Positions 1-13,698 of a stretch of 64,000 nt of DNA are shown here, in pieces. The stretch is from Microplitis mediator. Lineage: Eukaryota > Arthropoda > Insecta > Hymenoptera > Braconidae. The stretch spans positions 3,906,001 through 3,970,000 of the forward strand of contig NC_079976.1 of assembly GCF_029852145.1 (NCBI RefSeq), read 5' to 3'. The translations under genes were made by a program, and so were the position numbers. Every line of letters begins with the position of its first letter. The stretch's first letter is position 1. A model generated the notes under the pieces. It did no database searches. It saw only the letters and a list, made by a program, of their open reading frames with translations, and had not been told where the DNA came from.

Positions 1-857
1 CAGCTTGAGCTGGACTCAAGCCTGAATAATTTTTATATTCCTCCAAAATCTCCAGTTCCATTTCTTCTGTTTGTCCAGGTACAAAACGAAATTCTGAAAC
101 CGTTGCCGCTGTATGTATTGATGAATCATAATCTCCTAGTTCGGCTAAAAAAAATTACACCAACAATTAAATTATTATTACTATTATAAAATAAAAAATA
201 ATTATATGCAATTCTTACATTGCAATGCCAGAGCCGATAATTGCACAGCAACATTGTGAGGACAATAAAGTTTTCCCTCTAAAATATCTTGTTTGAGTTG
301 TAAAAAAAATTGGTATCTAGTTAATTCTTCCCTAAGAGTATTAGGCTCCGATGAATAAAACTTAACTTTGAGTCTCAGCGTATAAGGTGGTCCAACTAAA
401 AAAAAAAATAAATAAACTCTCCAGCCACCCACCAGTCAACCAATTATCCAACAAACAAACAAATAAATAATTACTTTTAATTTGTTTCTTAATAGGTTTA
501 GTAGGATCCAACCAATGCTGCACATTATTACTATCAGTATACTGCAATCCAAAGTAATCTTTTTCAATCAAATCTAAACTATAAAATACTTGTTCATATA
601 AATCACTAGCCAAAGCTTTTTTCTGTAACAAACAATAAACAATAAAAGTACTTTCATTTTTAAATTAAAAATCAAATCCAGTGAAATGAAGAAAAACTAC
701 ATACAGACAATTCAATAGGCAAGTCAGTACCATCAAGCAATATGACTTGGCACTGTATAATATTTTTATTACTAAGTAATCGTTGATTTTTAATCTGTGG
801 CGATGCGGTTTGTCCGTTGACACCGCGGACTCTTCTTCGGGATAGAAATCTCAACAT
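1..857 (-). CDS. yrt: Yurt/EPB41L5-like FERM protein, N-terminal exons (partial)
   Basis: Minus-strand coding exons by frame and GT-AG sites: 857-705, 623-475, 395-219 and 144 to the left edge, where the gene continues. The protein opens with MLRFLSRRR, a short basic start typical of the EPB41L5/Yurt group. A FERM F1 lobe follows (LLDGTDLPIELS, DLIEKDYFGLQY, HWLDPTKPIKKQ), then the start of F2 (LRLKVKFYSSEP, LREELTRYQFFLQLKQDI). The last visible exon carries the ELGDYD and EFRFVPGQTEEMELE stretches of F2/F3. Proteins of this family bind Crumbs and act at lateral membranes in epithelial polarity and septate junctions; that role is family knowledge, not visible here. The ATG at 857 is chosen because it matches the family N-terminus. 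Another band 4.1 FERM protein is possible, but the match to EPB41L5 is the closest I can recall. Confidence 0.85.
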
Positions 858-2228
858 TTTACTTATTACTTATTTTAAAATTATAAACGTATTTATAAAT
901 AATTATTTAATTGAATAATAATAATAATTATTATTAAATATATATAAATTAATATTATAAATAAAAGGCACAAACATTTCTTATCTCGACGAGGGTTTTT
1001 TAAGGACCGTTAATTATCACATCGATCACTATGGATTGAAATGTCAATATTCAGGTGTAGTCGTTGAGAAAACAAGTACATTGTTGTTTTTTTAATACTT
1101 GTCAATGTTTTGTCCCAAACATTGACCATCAGTCTTACTCTTTGTTAAACTGTCAGTACTTTACTAAAGTACTTTTCAGGCTCAATAAATAAAAGTTAAA
1201 TAAATAAAAATATGTATAGATAAAAATTATAAATTACAACACTTTTAATTACCACAGTATGTATATATATATACACGAGCAAGCAACGCGGTGTATGACA
1301 CAAAAAAATGAACAACAGGCGTCATATTTTCTGCTGAGTGACACCTGGTGTTGGGTAAACCAACTTATTTTACCATGGACGAGGTGTGGCTTCTTCTAGG
1401 CAATTACTATTTATTAGAAATTTTATTTTTTTCACTGAACCGTAGCATTAATCATCAGCTAATTGCTGCCCACTGATTGCTGATAAAAATTACCTGAGTC
1501 ACGGACGTCATTTGGGTCCTAGACTCCTAGATGACAGATTATAAAAATAAATGTATTTTAAATTTATATTCTTGGATTGGAGCACCAGCCAATAGAAATA
1601 TTGACAGCGACTTATCAGCCAATCACGTGATTTAACTTGTAAATAAGTGTACCTATATGCTGGACATTGCTGGTTAAATTTATAAAATCACTGAATGGCG
1701 TTGGTGTTGCTGATTATGTTTGGAGGTTATTAGTCGTGGTGAATTAAAAAAAAAAAATGTCTTGGTCTAGAGTAGTCTAGAGTCCATGTGATCAAGACGT
1801 AAGCAAGTAAGACATTAACACAATTACATACTTTGTACTGTCGCAAGAAAAAAAAAAAAACACAAGTTTATTTATTTTCTCTTTTTTTTAATTATCATTT
1901 TTATTTGGACTTAAGAGTTATGGAATGCGCGTATTGTTTGTTTAATAATAATTATGGAGGAATAATTTAAAAAAATCTTAATATTATTAACAAAACTCTG
2001 AATGGCCACTTGACAAAGTTTAATATTTGCTATAAGTAAATATATATTTATTTTTGGAGTAATGTAAGTAATGACACTGGTGTGAGTCTGTTTACAAATC
2101 GTATATAATTTACATTTGTCAAATATTATTATTGTTATTATTATTAATGATTATTAATTAATAATATTAATATTAAATATATTATTTTTAGTTTTAAAAT
2201 CCGAGGAAAAATATCAAGTAAATAAAAA
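858..2228. promoter_or_regulatory. Divergent intergenic region between yurt and PEX5
   Basis: This 1.37 kb spacer separates two head-to-head genes, so it must hold both promoters and the PEX5 non-coding 5' exon. A splice acceptor (TTTTTAG) sits about 40 bp before the PEX5 ATG, which implies an upstream untranslated exon. Two small perfect palindromes lie near the middle: a 10-bp stem with a 6-nt loop at 1101-1126 (GTCAATGTTT/AAACATTGAC) and an 8-bp stem around 1155-1173 (AGTACTTT/AAAGTACT). No clear TATA box or other core promoter could be assigned. Confidence 0.4.
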
Positions 2229-4433
2229 ATGGCATTACGAGAATTAGTTGAAGGTGATTGTGGTGGTCCGAGTCCATTTACAACTTTGACCTCGCACTTT
2301 GTACAAGATCGCGGTTTCCGAGAAGACGGTATCCATCTTACACAAGGAGTATCTATTGATAATGCAACACCTAATCAATTAGTTGATGAGTTTTTGGAAG
2401 CACGTACTATTGTACAGCCACAGACATTCAGAATGAAAGAAATCTTCCAGCAGATAAATGAAATAGATGACAATAATATGCGGGCAGCAGCAGCTCCGTT
2501 GATACATCAGCCGTTGGACCAAGATTCCGTGTGGGCTAATCAGTTTACGCAAAATAGAACAGACTTTTATGTAATCATACGCAACATTTATTAATATTTA
2601 TTAATAGATTTAATTAGATGTAGAAGTAGATGTAGATGTAGATGAAGATGTTGGAGTTGATGTTGACATTTATTTAGAGATAATACTGATGAGCTTTTGT
2701 TGTTTAAAAGGAACAGAATACCGAACGAATATGGTCTGAGAGCCTACAAAATTCGATAGTCCAGCTTGATCAACGAATTCCTATGATCGCTTATCATCCG
2801 CCGGATGCTAATGAACTAGGGTTAGGACAAACATGGGCTGAAGATTATATTGAGCATTCGTTGGAGACGGAAAAGAATGAGGGAGTGGACGCTTTTCCTG
2901 CGGTTGGAGAAACTGAAAATCCCAATATTGCTTACTCGAAATTTATCAAGTTTATGCATCAAGAAGGGGAGATTCCAGTGGAAAGTCGTGAAAGTTCAGC
3001 TGCGCCAGTTAATCTCAATGACAGTAAATGGACACAAGAATTCAAGGAAGAAGAACCTCAGACGGTCCCGAAGCTTGAGGAGGTTGTAGATGTCAACCCA
3101 GATGTTTTAAATAAAAACGATGAAGCGACAACTAGCACCGCTAATACTTGGGCCAATGAATTTTCTGAAAATAAAGTTAAATCAGGTAAATGTACTCAAT
3201 TAAAACCAATTATTTTAAAATAAATATTTATGTTAAGAATATTCTATTTAAGATCTTGATACATATGAATCGGCTTTTTGGTCTAAACTACAAGGAGAGT
3301 GGGACAAGTTATCAAATAAACAGATCAACGAGTCACATCCTTGGGTGTCCGAATACGAGAGTTATTATGATCCATTTAAAGATTACAAATTTAATGAAGA
3401 AAATCCAATGAAAAATGCGCCGGATGCTTTGGAGCAGGGAAAGCGGAGACTCGAAGCTGGGGATTTACCAAGTGCAGTACTTTGCTTTGAAGCTGCTGTC
3501 CAGCAAAATCCAGAGAACCCAGAAGCTTGGCTGCTTCTCGGTAAAACCCAGACAGAGAATGAGCAAGATCCAATGGCAATAGCAGCGTTAAAAAAATGTT
3601 TAACGCTGGACACGTCAAATGCGACAGCTCTGATGACCCTCGCTGTTGCGTTCACCAACGAATCCTACCAAAGCCAAGCATGCATAACTCTCAAAGAGTG
3701 GCTGATCAAGAACCCAAAGTACAATCATCTCTCGACGACTCGTCCGAGTGCTGAACCGTCAGCTCCGAAACCCCCCGTCTCGACGATTCTCTTCTCTGAC
3801 ATGCACAAAGAAGTTAAAGATCTTTACATCCAGGCAGCTCGAATGAATCCCATGAAAGAGATAGATCCCGATGTCCAAACCGGTCTAGGTGTTCTCTTCA
3901 ACTTGTCCAGCGAGTACGACAAAGCAGCAGATTGCTTTCGTGCGGCTCTGCAAGTACGTCCCGATGATTGTCGACTGTGGAACCAACTCGGCGCTTCCCT
4001 CGCCAACGGGCAAAAATCCGAGGAAGCCGTCGACGCTTACTCCCGTGCTCTCGAGCTCTCCCCGGGATTCATTCGCGCTCGTTACAACCTCGGAATATCT
4101 TGCATAAATTTATCTGCTTACAAACAAGCTGCCGAGCACTTGCTGACGGCTCTCAATCAACAGGCAGCTGGACGTGGCGTTCAAGGTCAAAGCCAATCTA
4201 CCAGTGCCATGTCTGATACCATTTGGTCAACTCTACGATTAGTTATTTCTCTATTGCACAAGTACAATTTAAATGACGCCGTTGATAACCGGTAATAACT
4301 AAATATTTATTTATCATTCAACAAACTATAATATATGTATGTAAATATTTGAATATCATGTTTTATTAATATTTAATATTTATTTTTTTTCAGGGATCTA
4401 GATAAACTAAACAAAGAGTTTGAAATAATCTAG
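2229..4433 (+). CDS. PEX5: PEX5, peroxisomal targeting signal 1 receptor
   Basis: Coding exons 2229-2570, 2711-3185, 3253-4291 and 4394-4433 give about 631 aa. The N-terminus MALRELVEGDCGGPSPF matches the PEX5 start, including the conserved Cys11 used for monoubiquitin-dependent recycling. The disordered N-terminal half has WxxxF/Y motifs (WANQF, WAEDY, WTQEF, WANEF) that bind PEX14/PEX13 in the family, followed by HPWVSEYES. The C-terminal half holds the TPR array that binds the PTS1 tripeptide (AVLCFEAAVQQNPENPEAW, GLGVLFNLSSEYDKAADCF, GASLANGQKSEEAVDAY, ARYNLGISCINL). The last 40-nt exon encodes a short tail after DNRDLDKLNKEF. It is the cytosolic receptor for most peroxisomal matrix enzymes. 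All junction phases agree. The first junction (2570/2711) rests on splice sites alone because that linker is poorly conserved. Confidence 0.95.
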
Positions 4434-4966
4434 ATACTAGACGTATGTTTTTTTTTTTTTTTTTTTTTTTTTTGTAACTAAACAATTTACAATTTTTAAA
4501 TCAACATAAACCCGATTATGTCATATATTGTTTCATTGTTATATTAATGATAAAATAAAAAAAAAAGTAATAATAATAATTTAAAAAATGTTTTTATTTA
4601 TTTTTAAATAGTAAATATTTTCCCGCCTGTTATCTTGTAATTTAATTCGCGAGAATTTTCGATCTCCAGCTCGAGATAAATTTTTTTTTCTCGACAGAAA
4701 TTGAGAGCAAAAAAATAATAGCCATAGGAACGCATGTGCATGTTGCTGATTGGAGATGCTGCTCCAGGAATATTAGTTGTGTTGTTTTCCAATAAAATAA
4801 CCGGTCGTTGGTTGCGTATCGCGCCTTTGATAGTTCGGCTGTAGCCATATTGGCTTGGTATGATTGTCGTGTCAGTGAGTAGTGTCGGGACAAAAGTTAT
4901 TAAAAAAAATAATATTATTATTGTGTACAAGTCTGGGTATTACACCAGACAATAATTATTATAAAA
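4434..4966. other. PEX5-dishevelled spacer: 3' UTR, poly-T, dishevelled 5' UTR
   Basis: The two genes lie in the same direction 533 bp apart. The stretch starts with the PEX5 3' UTR, including a poly-T run of about 27 at 4447-4473 and AATAAA signals near 4554. From about 4620 the sequence is less AT-rich and probably holds the dishevelled promoter and 5' leader, ending at the ATG at 4967. A minus-strand reading frame here (4604-4930) has no recognisable content. Confidence 0.45.
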
Positions 4967-7900
4967 ATGGAAGAGACTAAAATAATTTATCATATTGACG
5001 ACGAGGAAACACCTTATTTAGTTAAACTGACAATATCGCCGGAGCGAGTGACACTAGCTGACTTTAAGAATGTATTGAATCGTCCGAATTACAAATTTTT
5101 TTTTAAGTCTATGGACGATGATTTCGGGTGAGCTAAATTTGTCATCCTAATTATCATAAATAAATTACTAATTCAAATCTAAGTGCAGTCCAAGACCTGT
5201 AATTTTTAAATTATTTACACTAAATAACGATTGTCTGCTCGGGCTCAGCCTGACGTTAAATCAAGTGACAATTCATGGTGCTGCGCTCTGCCAGCTCTGT
5301 TTTTTTTGTCAATCAATTTTTTTTCATTGATAATTTACTTTTCTTTTGCTCCTTAACGCCAGCCAATTCACATAACAGACTCATTGTTCATTAACTTATT
5401 TATTTAACTATAATTATTTCGGTAGTTTGTTTATTCCTTCAATCGGGTCATTCACCCGCCTCATTGTTGATTACATTAACTCTTTAAAGAACAGTAAACA
5501 GTAGTCAAGATTTATCTTATGTAAATATAATGATATGTTTACTTTGTTTTGTTATAAATTATTAACTTTTTTTTTATTGAACTCCATTTACATTTCCTAT
5601 TATGAATAATTTTAGGTAAATAATTATGAGATAAGTGATGATTCTGACGTTAACAGACAATTAAAAATTTTTTGATTTCTTTTTTAATGAATCAGTTACA
5701 AAAAAAAATGCACATGTAGAAAATTACAAAAACTACAAGTGTAATTTTTTTAAATATTTTTTTTTAATAATTTATCGTTTTTGAAAATTTCAATAATTAT
5801 TTGACGTATGCTTACTTTAGTCTCATGATAAAATATGATCCTGAAATTGGCAGACAATTTACAATTTTTGAATTTTTTTTCCTACTAATTAATTACGAAA
5901 AAAAAAAAAACTAAAAAAATGCACGTGTAGAAAATTAAAAAATCTATAAGTGCCATTATTTGGAATATTTTTTTTTTTTTTTAAATTTGTCATTTTTTAA
6001 AAATTCAAAAATTAGTAGACGTCAGCCAAATTCAGTATCGTGATAAAATGATCCTGAAGTTAATAGACTAAAAATTTTAAGATTTTTTTTCAACGAATCA
6101 GTGTAGAAAAAAAATGAAATAAAAAAATGCACATGTAGAAAATAAAAAAAACTACAAGTGCAATTTTGTAAAATATTTTTTTTTTTTATAATTTATGGTT
6201 TTTTTTAAATTTCAATAATTATTTGACGTATGGTAACTTCAGTATCATGATAAGTGATTAGTTTAATAAATGTAATTGTTATTTAACAGAGTTGTCAAAG
6301 AAGAAATTGTTGACGATGATGCACACCTCCCTTGCTTCAATGGTCGAGTCGTTTCATGGGTATGTTTATTATATATATTTATTTTTATTAAATTTATAAA
6401 AGAAAAAGAAAAAGTTACTGTTTCATTTTATTCATTTAATTAAAATCTATAAATAAATTATTAAAGATGTTAATTAAAAGTAAAAAGGCACTTTTTTTAT
6501 GAATTAAGAATAATAACTGAAAGCATGTTAATGATACGGTTTCTTTTTTTTTTCATATTTTTATGTGTCAACGTGTAACGCGGATGTTTTTATATTTATT
6601 TTTTTAGTTAAATTTTTCTTCCTGAATTTTCCATGCAAAAATTTCCGGTTTTACTCGGCATCAAAGTAATTTAAAGATATACTTTGTCCGTAGTTATAGT
6701 AGACGAGGAGCAAGATAGAGTGTGAGAGAGAGAGATAGAAAGAGGGAAAGAGTGGAGCGGGTGACGACCGTTAACGGTGTGGGTACAGAACTCTGCTCTG
6801 TTAGTTGAGAGTATGGGGTGGGTGTTATATTGAGTATATATACATATATATCTATATATATATGTCTCTATCCCTCTTGTTCCATCTTTCTCTCACCCAT
6901 AACTCAAACTAAAACCAGAGCCAGTCATATAGCACCAGACGAATTCACTAATCTGATGAATGGCCAACCTTTTGATTACTCTCGTCAACCGATCACTTTT
7001 TTTATTTCCCTTTTATTTATTATTATGGTTTATTTCTTTGGCTTGTATATTGAATCGCGTATATTAATCTTCGAGACATCGAGACGAAAAGGAATTAACG
7101 GCACACTAAAAGTTAAATATAAATAATGCAATAAAGGAAATGGTTCAATATATCCAATATACCATTAACTTGTCATACAAATAAATGTATATAAATATAT
7201 AAATATATACATATGTTATTACTTTTTTTGACTATGAATAGCTCGTATCCGCTGAGGGAAGCAACGTATCTGATGGAGCATCGCAGTGTACAGATTCAGT
7301 GGCTCACACTGATGCTAAACATGACAGGGTTGATCATGTACCACCAGGTCTTACGAACCGTGGACCACCGGCATTGTCACACGACGACACACTTACTGAA
7401 ACTGAAAGTATTATAAGTAGTAGACAGGGTCATCATTTACATAAAAGTTCAAAACATCATGCTGATAAATATGAAAAGTATTCTAAATATAATGGTACGT
7501 ATCATCGTCTGACAAATAAATTTATCAAGGAATCTAAGCTGGCTATAAAACAAATTTATGGGTTTGTTTATTTTTAGGATTACGTATCAACGGACATTCA
7601 AAACATCGTTCAGGGCACGGTTACGAAACAGCATCGATATTGAGCTCAGACCTTGAGACATCGACATTCATGGAGTCTGATGACGATGCGAGTAGTCGTA
7701 TCACGTCAACCACTGGCCGACACACCAACATGAGCAGTACCATTGAACGTGCAACTTTAGGTTAATTATATTTAAAATAATAAATAATATTCATTTTATT
7801 GAATAGATTTTATTACTCGGTCTTTATGGATGTTTTATTTTTTTTAAATATTTTATTTACGTTTGTATGACCTTGGGTTGGTATTTTATTTTAGATCGCC

Positions 7901-9665
7901 GTAGACCTCAAAGACGACGGCGACATAGACTGCCGCCAATGTCTCGTACATCCTCATTCAGTAGCATCACTGACAGTACAATGTCACTTAATATTATAAC
8001 GGTATCTTTGAACATGGATACTGTTAATTTTCTTGGTATTAGTATCGTGGGACAAAGCAATAAAGGTGGCGACGGTGGAATATACGTTGGCTCGATCATG
8101 AAAGGGTAACAACTTATCATTGACAGCACAATAATTATCCTCAATTATTCTTGTCAATGTTTTATTTATTATTTTTATATTTAATTACACAGAGGCGCAG
8201 TAGCTTTAGATGGTAGGATAGAACCCGGTGATATGATCCTCCAGGTGAACGACATTAATTTTGAAAACATGTCTAACGACGAGGCAGTGAGAGTTTTACG
8301 TGAAGTCGTTCAAAAACCCGGGTATAAAAATAATATTATTTATTGCTATGATTATAAAATTATCAAAAGATCGCTCGAGATGATAGTTTATTTTTATTTA
8401 TTATTTATTAATGCAGGCCAATAAAACTGGTCGTAGCCAAGTGTTGGGATCCAAATCCAAAGGGTTACTTCACGATTCCTCGTACAGAACCGGTTCGCCC
8501 GATAGATCCAGGTGCTTGGGTTGCGCACACAGCAGCAATTCGCGGTGAAGGCTTTCCACCACGTCCGCCAAGCGCAACGACCTTGACTTCGACATCCAGT
8601 AGTCTCGCCAGTACGCTACCCGATACTGAACGTAAGCTATACTGCGCTATTACAATACCAATGCTTACCCACGCAGCTTTTTTATTTTTTTTTCCATTAC
8701 TCGGCATTTAATTTAATGAGTTTTATTGTGACAAGTTAATTGGCAATGTGTTATTGATGATGTACAATTGCAGGTCCGCTGGAAGATTTACGTCTGAGTA
8801 TCAATACAGATATGCCGACGATAGTACGTGCAATGGCCCGGCCTGACTCTGGTCTTGAGATACGTGACCGTATGTGGTTAAAAATAACAATTCCAAATGC
8901 ATTCATCGGTGCAGATGTTGTTGATTGGCTAAATACACACGTCGAGGGTTTTATCGATCGTCGCGATGCCCGTAAATATGCGTCGCTTATGCTGAAAGCC
9001 GGGTTCATCAGACACACCGTCAATAAGATAACATTTTCGGAACAATGCTATTACATATTTGGCGATTTGTGCTCGACAATGGGTAGCATGAAACTCGACG
9101 GCGATACTGTTGGACCTCTGCCACCACCCATCGGATGGGAACTGGGCACGTATTCTGGACCCTACGCACCCCATTCGGCTGCTGGATACAGTCCAATGCC
9201 TTTTAATTTCACAAACGAACCCACTATCTACGGCTATCACCGCGAAGAAAGTATTCACAGTGAGTCAGGTATCTTTCTTTAGATATTTAACTTTTTATAT
9301 TTAAATTTCAAAATAAATTTACTGTAAAATAATAAAAAAATTGTGATCGTGTCTCAGGCGGCAGCAGCGCTGGTAGTGAACACATTTGCAAAGAACCAAT
9401 TCACGATTTAAAATCCTGTTCATCGGCGTCTGAGTCAGAGCTTCATTTACCACCGACAGTGCCGAGCAAAAATTCCGGCAACGGGAATGGATCCAATGGA
9501 AAACGATCAAACGGGAGTCGCAGCAGATCAAGCGGCTCCGAGCAATCTGTACAAACAGGCACTGGCTCCTCGAATCAGCAGAATCAGCAAGATTTATCTG
9601 GTAGTAGACAGTCATTTCGAATTGCGATGGGAAATCCGTGTGAATTTTTTGTCGATGTTATGTAG
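4967..9665 (+). CDS. dsh: Dishevelled (DIX-PDZ-DEP Wnt signalling protein)
   Basis: Nine coding exons: 4967-5127, 6290-6359, 7242-7494, 7578-7760, 7895-8105, 8193-8321, 8417-8631, 8774-9268 (or 9259) and 9358-9665, about 674 aa with consistent phases. The DIX domain is residues 1 to about 83 (KIIYHIDDEETPYLVKL, FFFKSMDDDFG, LPCFNGRVVSW) and polymerises with Axin. A basic RRRPQRRRRHR stretch precedes the PDZ domain (about 254-345; FLGISIVGQSNKGGDGGIYV, RIEPGDMILQVND), which binds Frizzled. The DEP domain is about 430-500 (WLKITIPNAFIGADVVDWL, KAGFIRHTVNKITFSEQCYY), needed for planar polarity and membrane recruitment. The C-terminus FFVDVM is the conserved dishevelled tail. It is the cytoplasmic hub of canonical Wnt and planar polarity signalling. 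Intron 1 carries three repeat copies, and the donor after exon 8 is ambiguous. Confidence 0.97.
5637..6250. repeat. Three tandem copies of fold-back repeat family A in dishevelled intron 1
   Basis: Three degenerate copies (about 5637-5828, 5835-6043, 6048-6250) follow one another with linkers of a few bases ending in ATAAAAT. Each opens like TGATCCTGAAGTTA and closes with an inverted counterpart like AACTTCAGTATCATGA. Each has a central inverted pair TGCACATGTAG ... CTACAAGTGCA around an A-rich core. The family recurs at five other sites in the window, so this is a dispersed element arranged locally in tandem. It has no coding capacity. Confidence 0.75.
6360..7241 (+). other. Dishevelled intron 2 with GA-rich and AT-palindromic tracts
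   Basis: An 882-bp intron. It holds a purine-rich tract (GAGAGAGAGATAGAAAGAGGG near 6725-6750) and an AT dinucleotide-rich palindromic stretch around 6835-6865. A plus-strand reading frame at 6818-7126 inside it is low-complexity and shows no family likeness. No gene is supported here. Confidence 0.6.
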
Positions 9666-10295
9666 AATTTTTCCTTTTTTATTTGTTTTCAAGTTGTGTA
9701 CATAATTTTAATTATTCTTCTAAGAAAAGAATGAGGATGCCGTTTTATTTTTTACTCAAATGTATTTTTAGCATGACGTACTTTGGTTTATTTTTTCACG
9801 ATGTTGAATAATATTACTTTGATCCCAACATCAAAACATCTAAATTCATTAAATAGAATAAATTCAAAGATTAAAAAAAAAAAAAAGAAAAAAAATCGAC
9901 ATTTTATTAAGGGCGACATTCTTTCATTAATAATAATTAATTTTAACAACATGTACTTGTAAATAATGCACATGTATAATGCGATGCTTACTTGTATTTT
10001 ATATCACAACTATTTTTATATTTTTTTTGGGAATTAATGCACGTTAAGTATTCTTTGAAGCTTGGTATGCTTAATTAACATCAACATCTACTACTCATAA
10101 CCATTAACATAATACATAAAATTTAAAAAGCATGTACTTGTATTATGATATTTAATGTATGAAAATATCTATTATATACACGAGAATCTACTCTATACTC
10201 TATATACTAATTGTTTATTTTTTTACGCTTATAACACAGACTGATAATTAACTTACAGTCTGAGGTCTATTTATTTAAAAAATATAAAATTTATT

Positions 10296-10326
<31 letters not shown>

Positions 10327-12883
10327 TTTATCGTTTCACTGCATGAGCCATTTAAATAAATAATAAAAAGAAAATAATTGAACTGCCATTAATTCATTCC
10401 ATTGCTTGCATTTTAGGATTGTCTACGACAATGGGGCACCTATTTCTTTAAAAAAAAAAAAAATAATTACAAACGACCGGACAATTATTTCAACTTACGG
10501 ACGTATGATTTGTCGTCTGCTACTGCAACAAAAAAGAAAACAATCTTTATTTATTTTTGTTTCTTTTTTATACTACTTTGCTACAACATTTATATAAAAA
10601 AGTAAATTTAAAATTAAAGTAAATAATACGAGCTATAGGTATAAGCATGTAATGCTTTACTGAATTCGTTAATGGGGTATGTAAGGTTTTTAATAATGTA
10701 GAAAAAACAATAAAATAAAAAACAAATATTACATACAATATATAGAACTCATCACATTAGATAACGTGCCAAAAGTGGTGTTTATTATCCTGCTGCTGTA
10801 TACAATGGCATGTAACTTTAAAATCAACTGTAAATATATATAATGAAGACGAACAAAATGAAAAAAGAAGTTAAAATAAATAAATAAATAACGCTCAAAA
10901 TTAAGGAAAAGAAAAAAAAGTGCCATCAAACTTTCTACTGACGCGAATAACATTGATAATTTTTTCTATGTCGCCTGAAATATTAATAAACTTTTTAGAA
11001 TTGTTTAATATTTATACAAATAGATTAATAAAGTACGAAAAAAAATAAATAAATAATTAATAACTAATTTTTCAGGATGTACTGACTGTGTCATTGTTAT
11101 TCCGTTGTTTATTATTTTAATTATTACTATATTATATTAGCTATTATTTTAAATGATTATAATTATTATTATTATTTAATTAATTAATCGGGTATTCCCG
11201 ATATTCCATAAATAAGTTGCTTATAATGAAATATTATTTTAATTGTTACATTAACAACAAACGAATAAGCTAATTTTAAATAGTTGTAATAACTTTATAT
11301 TATATATAAATTTATATATATAAATATATAAATATATATATTAGTTTTGTCAAAAGAAAAATGAACAAACAAACAAAACAAAATACAAAATGTAAACGAA
11401 CGTAATCTTAGGTTTTAAATACAATTTCAAGGTATACGACAAGTCTTTTATTTTTAATTTCCTTAATATCTACATCCTTTCATATATTTTTATATAATAA
11501 TGTTTATTTTTAAAGCTGATTAATTCAATGGTCTAGGAGATTATTTAATAATCAAATAATTATGTAAAAATTATCTTTAACAAGCCGTGAAAAAATATAT
11601 ATAATAGATTCAAATAACGAAAAAAGAAAATAGGTCAACTTGTATTAATATTAATTATCTAATGCTTGTGAACTTGTAACTTGAGATGAACATCCGGAGA
11701 AATGAATAGATCTAGATAATTTAGTTTACAAATCTTAATTTTAACTCTTCATTTAAATATTATTATTATAAATATTTTTATATTAAGTAAATATTTTTAT
11801 CAGCAATCAATGAGTGGAAAAAAAAATTAACATATTTATTTGATTAAAAAAATATATTGAAATAATAATTTCTTAGCGCAGACAGTTATAATTATGCAAA
11901 TATTTGACGGAAATAATTTAATTAATTTTTTTTTCAAGGCGACGACTAAATTGAGTCCTACTTAATTTATCAACTGATAAAATCCAAGATCTCCAGTTGA
12001 CTTTCCACGATTTACTAAAAAAATCCATCTCTGACAGCTAAATAATAATAAAAAAAAATTTCCCTTACACAATAAGCCATAAAAAATAATTAATAGAACA
12101 AGGAAAAAGTTTGAGACCTTCAGGTTTTTTTTCCTCATTATAATTACCGACTATAAATAATTGATAGACTTAACAAGTAAATGACTCAGTTATGACACTG
12201 GATTCCATGCACTGAATCTTATCTGTTACAGTAATAAAAAAATTGATTTTTTCCCCTGGCATCTATTGGAAACAATAACAAATCATAAATACAATTATTT
12301 TTAATTAAAAATAAACAATCATCTTAATTAGATTTCGTCAATTGGATTTGTCATGTCTGTCATAATGATGTAAGTAATAAAATGATATCTTATCTCTGTG
12401 AGTAACTCGACCTTTAATAGTTCAATCATCAGCTTTTTCGCGTCGTGTCGCTCATCAGACACGTTTAATAGTCACGAGAAACGCCTCGTTTAATATTCAT
12501 CACATCACGGTGTTTAGCCAGTCAATTATATATATAATCTAATGTAATGTAACAGTATATATAATACAATCAACAGTAGCAATTTGACCGGATATCCCAA
12601 TGACTTTCGATTAAAACTCATTTTTTATAATTAAATTTTAACATCATTTAATCTCCCTTGACCCTTGAGATTTTATAAGTCGTAATTTAATTTTTCTTTT
12701 ACACTCTTAATCATCACTATCATTATTATTATCATCAAATCATCTTTATCCATTTACTTTATTTTTTGTTACGATGCTTTTGAGCGAATTATCGTTTATT
12801 TGCTGTCTAATTCTTAGTAAAATATAATAAATGATACGAGATAAATTTATATTGAGTTCGTAATGTTAATTATTTATTAAGTA

Positions 12884-13032
<149 letters not shown>

Positions 13033-13698
13033 TTGCAATAAAAAAAAGTATGAAATAAATTCAAAGAAAGGTAAGTAACTCAAGAAATTATAGTGAACTC
13101 GTTATAAAACGCCTACTGATGTATTACTTGTTCTCTTCAGATGCATAAAAAAGAACCAAGAAGAAGAAAAAAGAGGAGGAAGAATAAGAAGAAGAAGTTT
13201 GAAAGTAAATAAAATAGGAAGGTTTGAATGGCAAAAGAACAAGCGTAGGCGTTATGCGTTAGCGTATGTTGGACATTTGTAACTTATGAATTCGTAACGA
13301 TACTTTTTACTTTCACTTTTTTTATTTTATTTTATTTATGATCAACATTAACGCGTCTACGTCCTTGATAAGACCGTCGCGTCTATGTATATTTATATAA
13401 ATGTATCATTAGTAGATGTATTTTTATTTATTTATTTATAATTTCTTTTCCTTATTACCACGAAAAATAAAATAACAAAAATTTATCAAAAAAATTCATT
13501 TCAAATTCGAGTATTATGGATTTACATTATAATCCTTTTATGACTCGCCGTTAAATATATATATTTACATAAAAAAAAGTCCCTCGTTAACTGGAAATAA
13601 ATTCAAAAAATATGACGTACATGAGCAACAATCATTGTAAATAAATAACAAAATTTATGGTCTTATTTTTCTGTATTTTTTACTTCATATTAAGTATT

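Noticed and set aside
4604..4930. Minus-strand frame with a hydrophobic start
   Set aside because: It lies antisense to the dishevelled 5' leader, with no splice context and no family likeness. The hydrophobic start comes from AT-rich sequence.
6818..7126. Plus-strand 102-codon frame in dishevelled intron 2
   Set aside because: It begins in TA-repeat sequence and is low-complexity. It is surrounded by an intron whose flanking exons join in phase.
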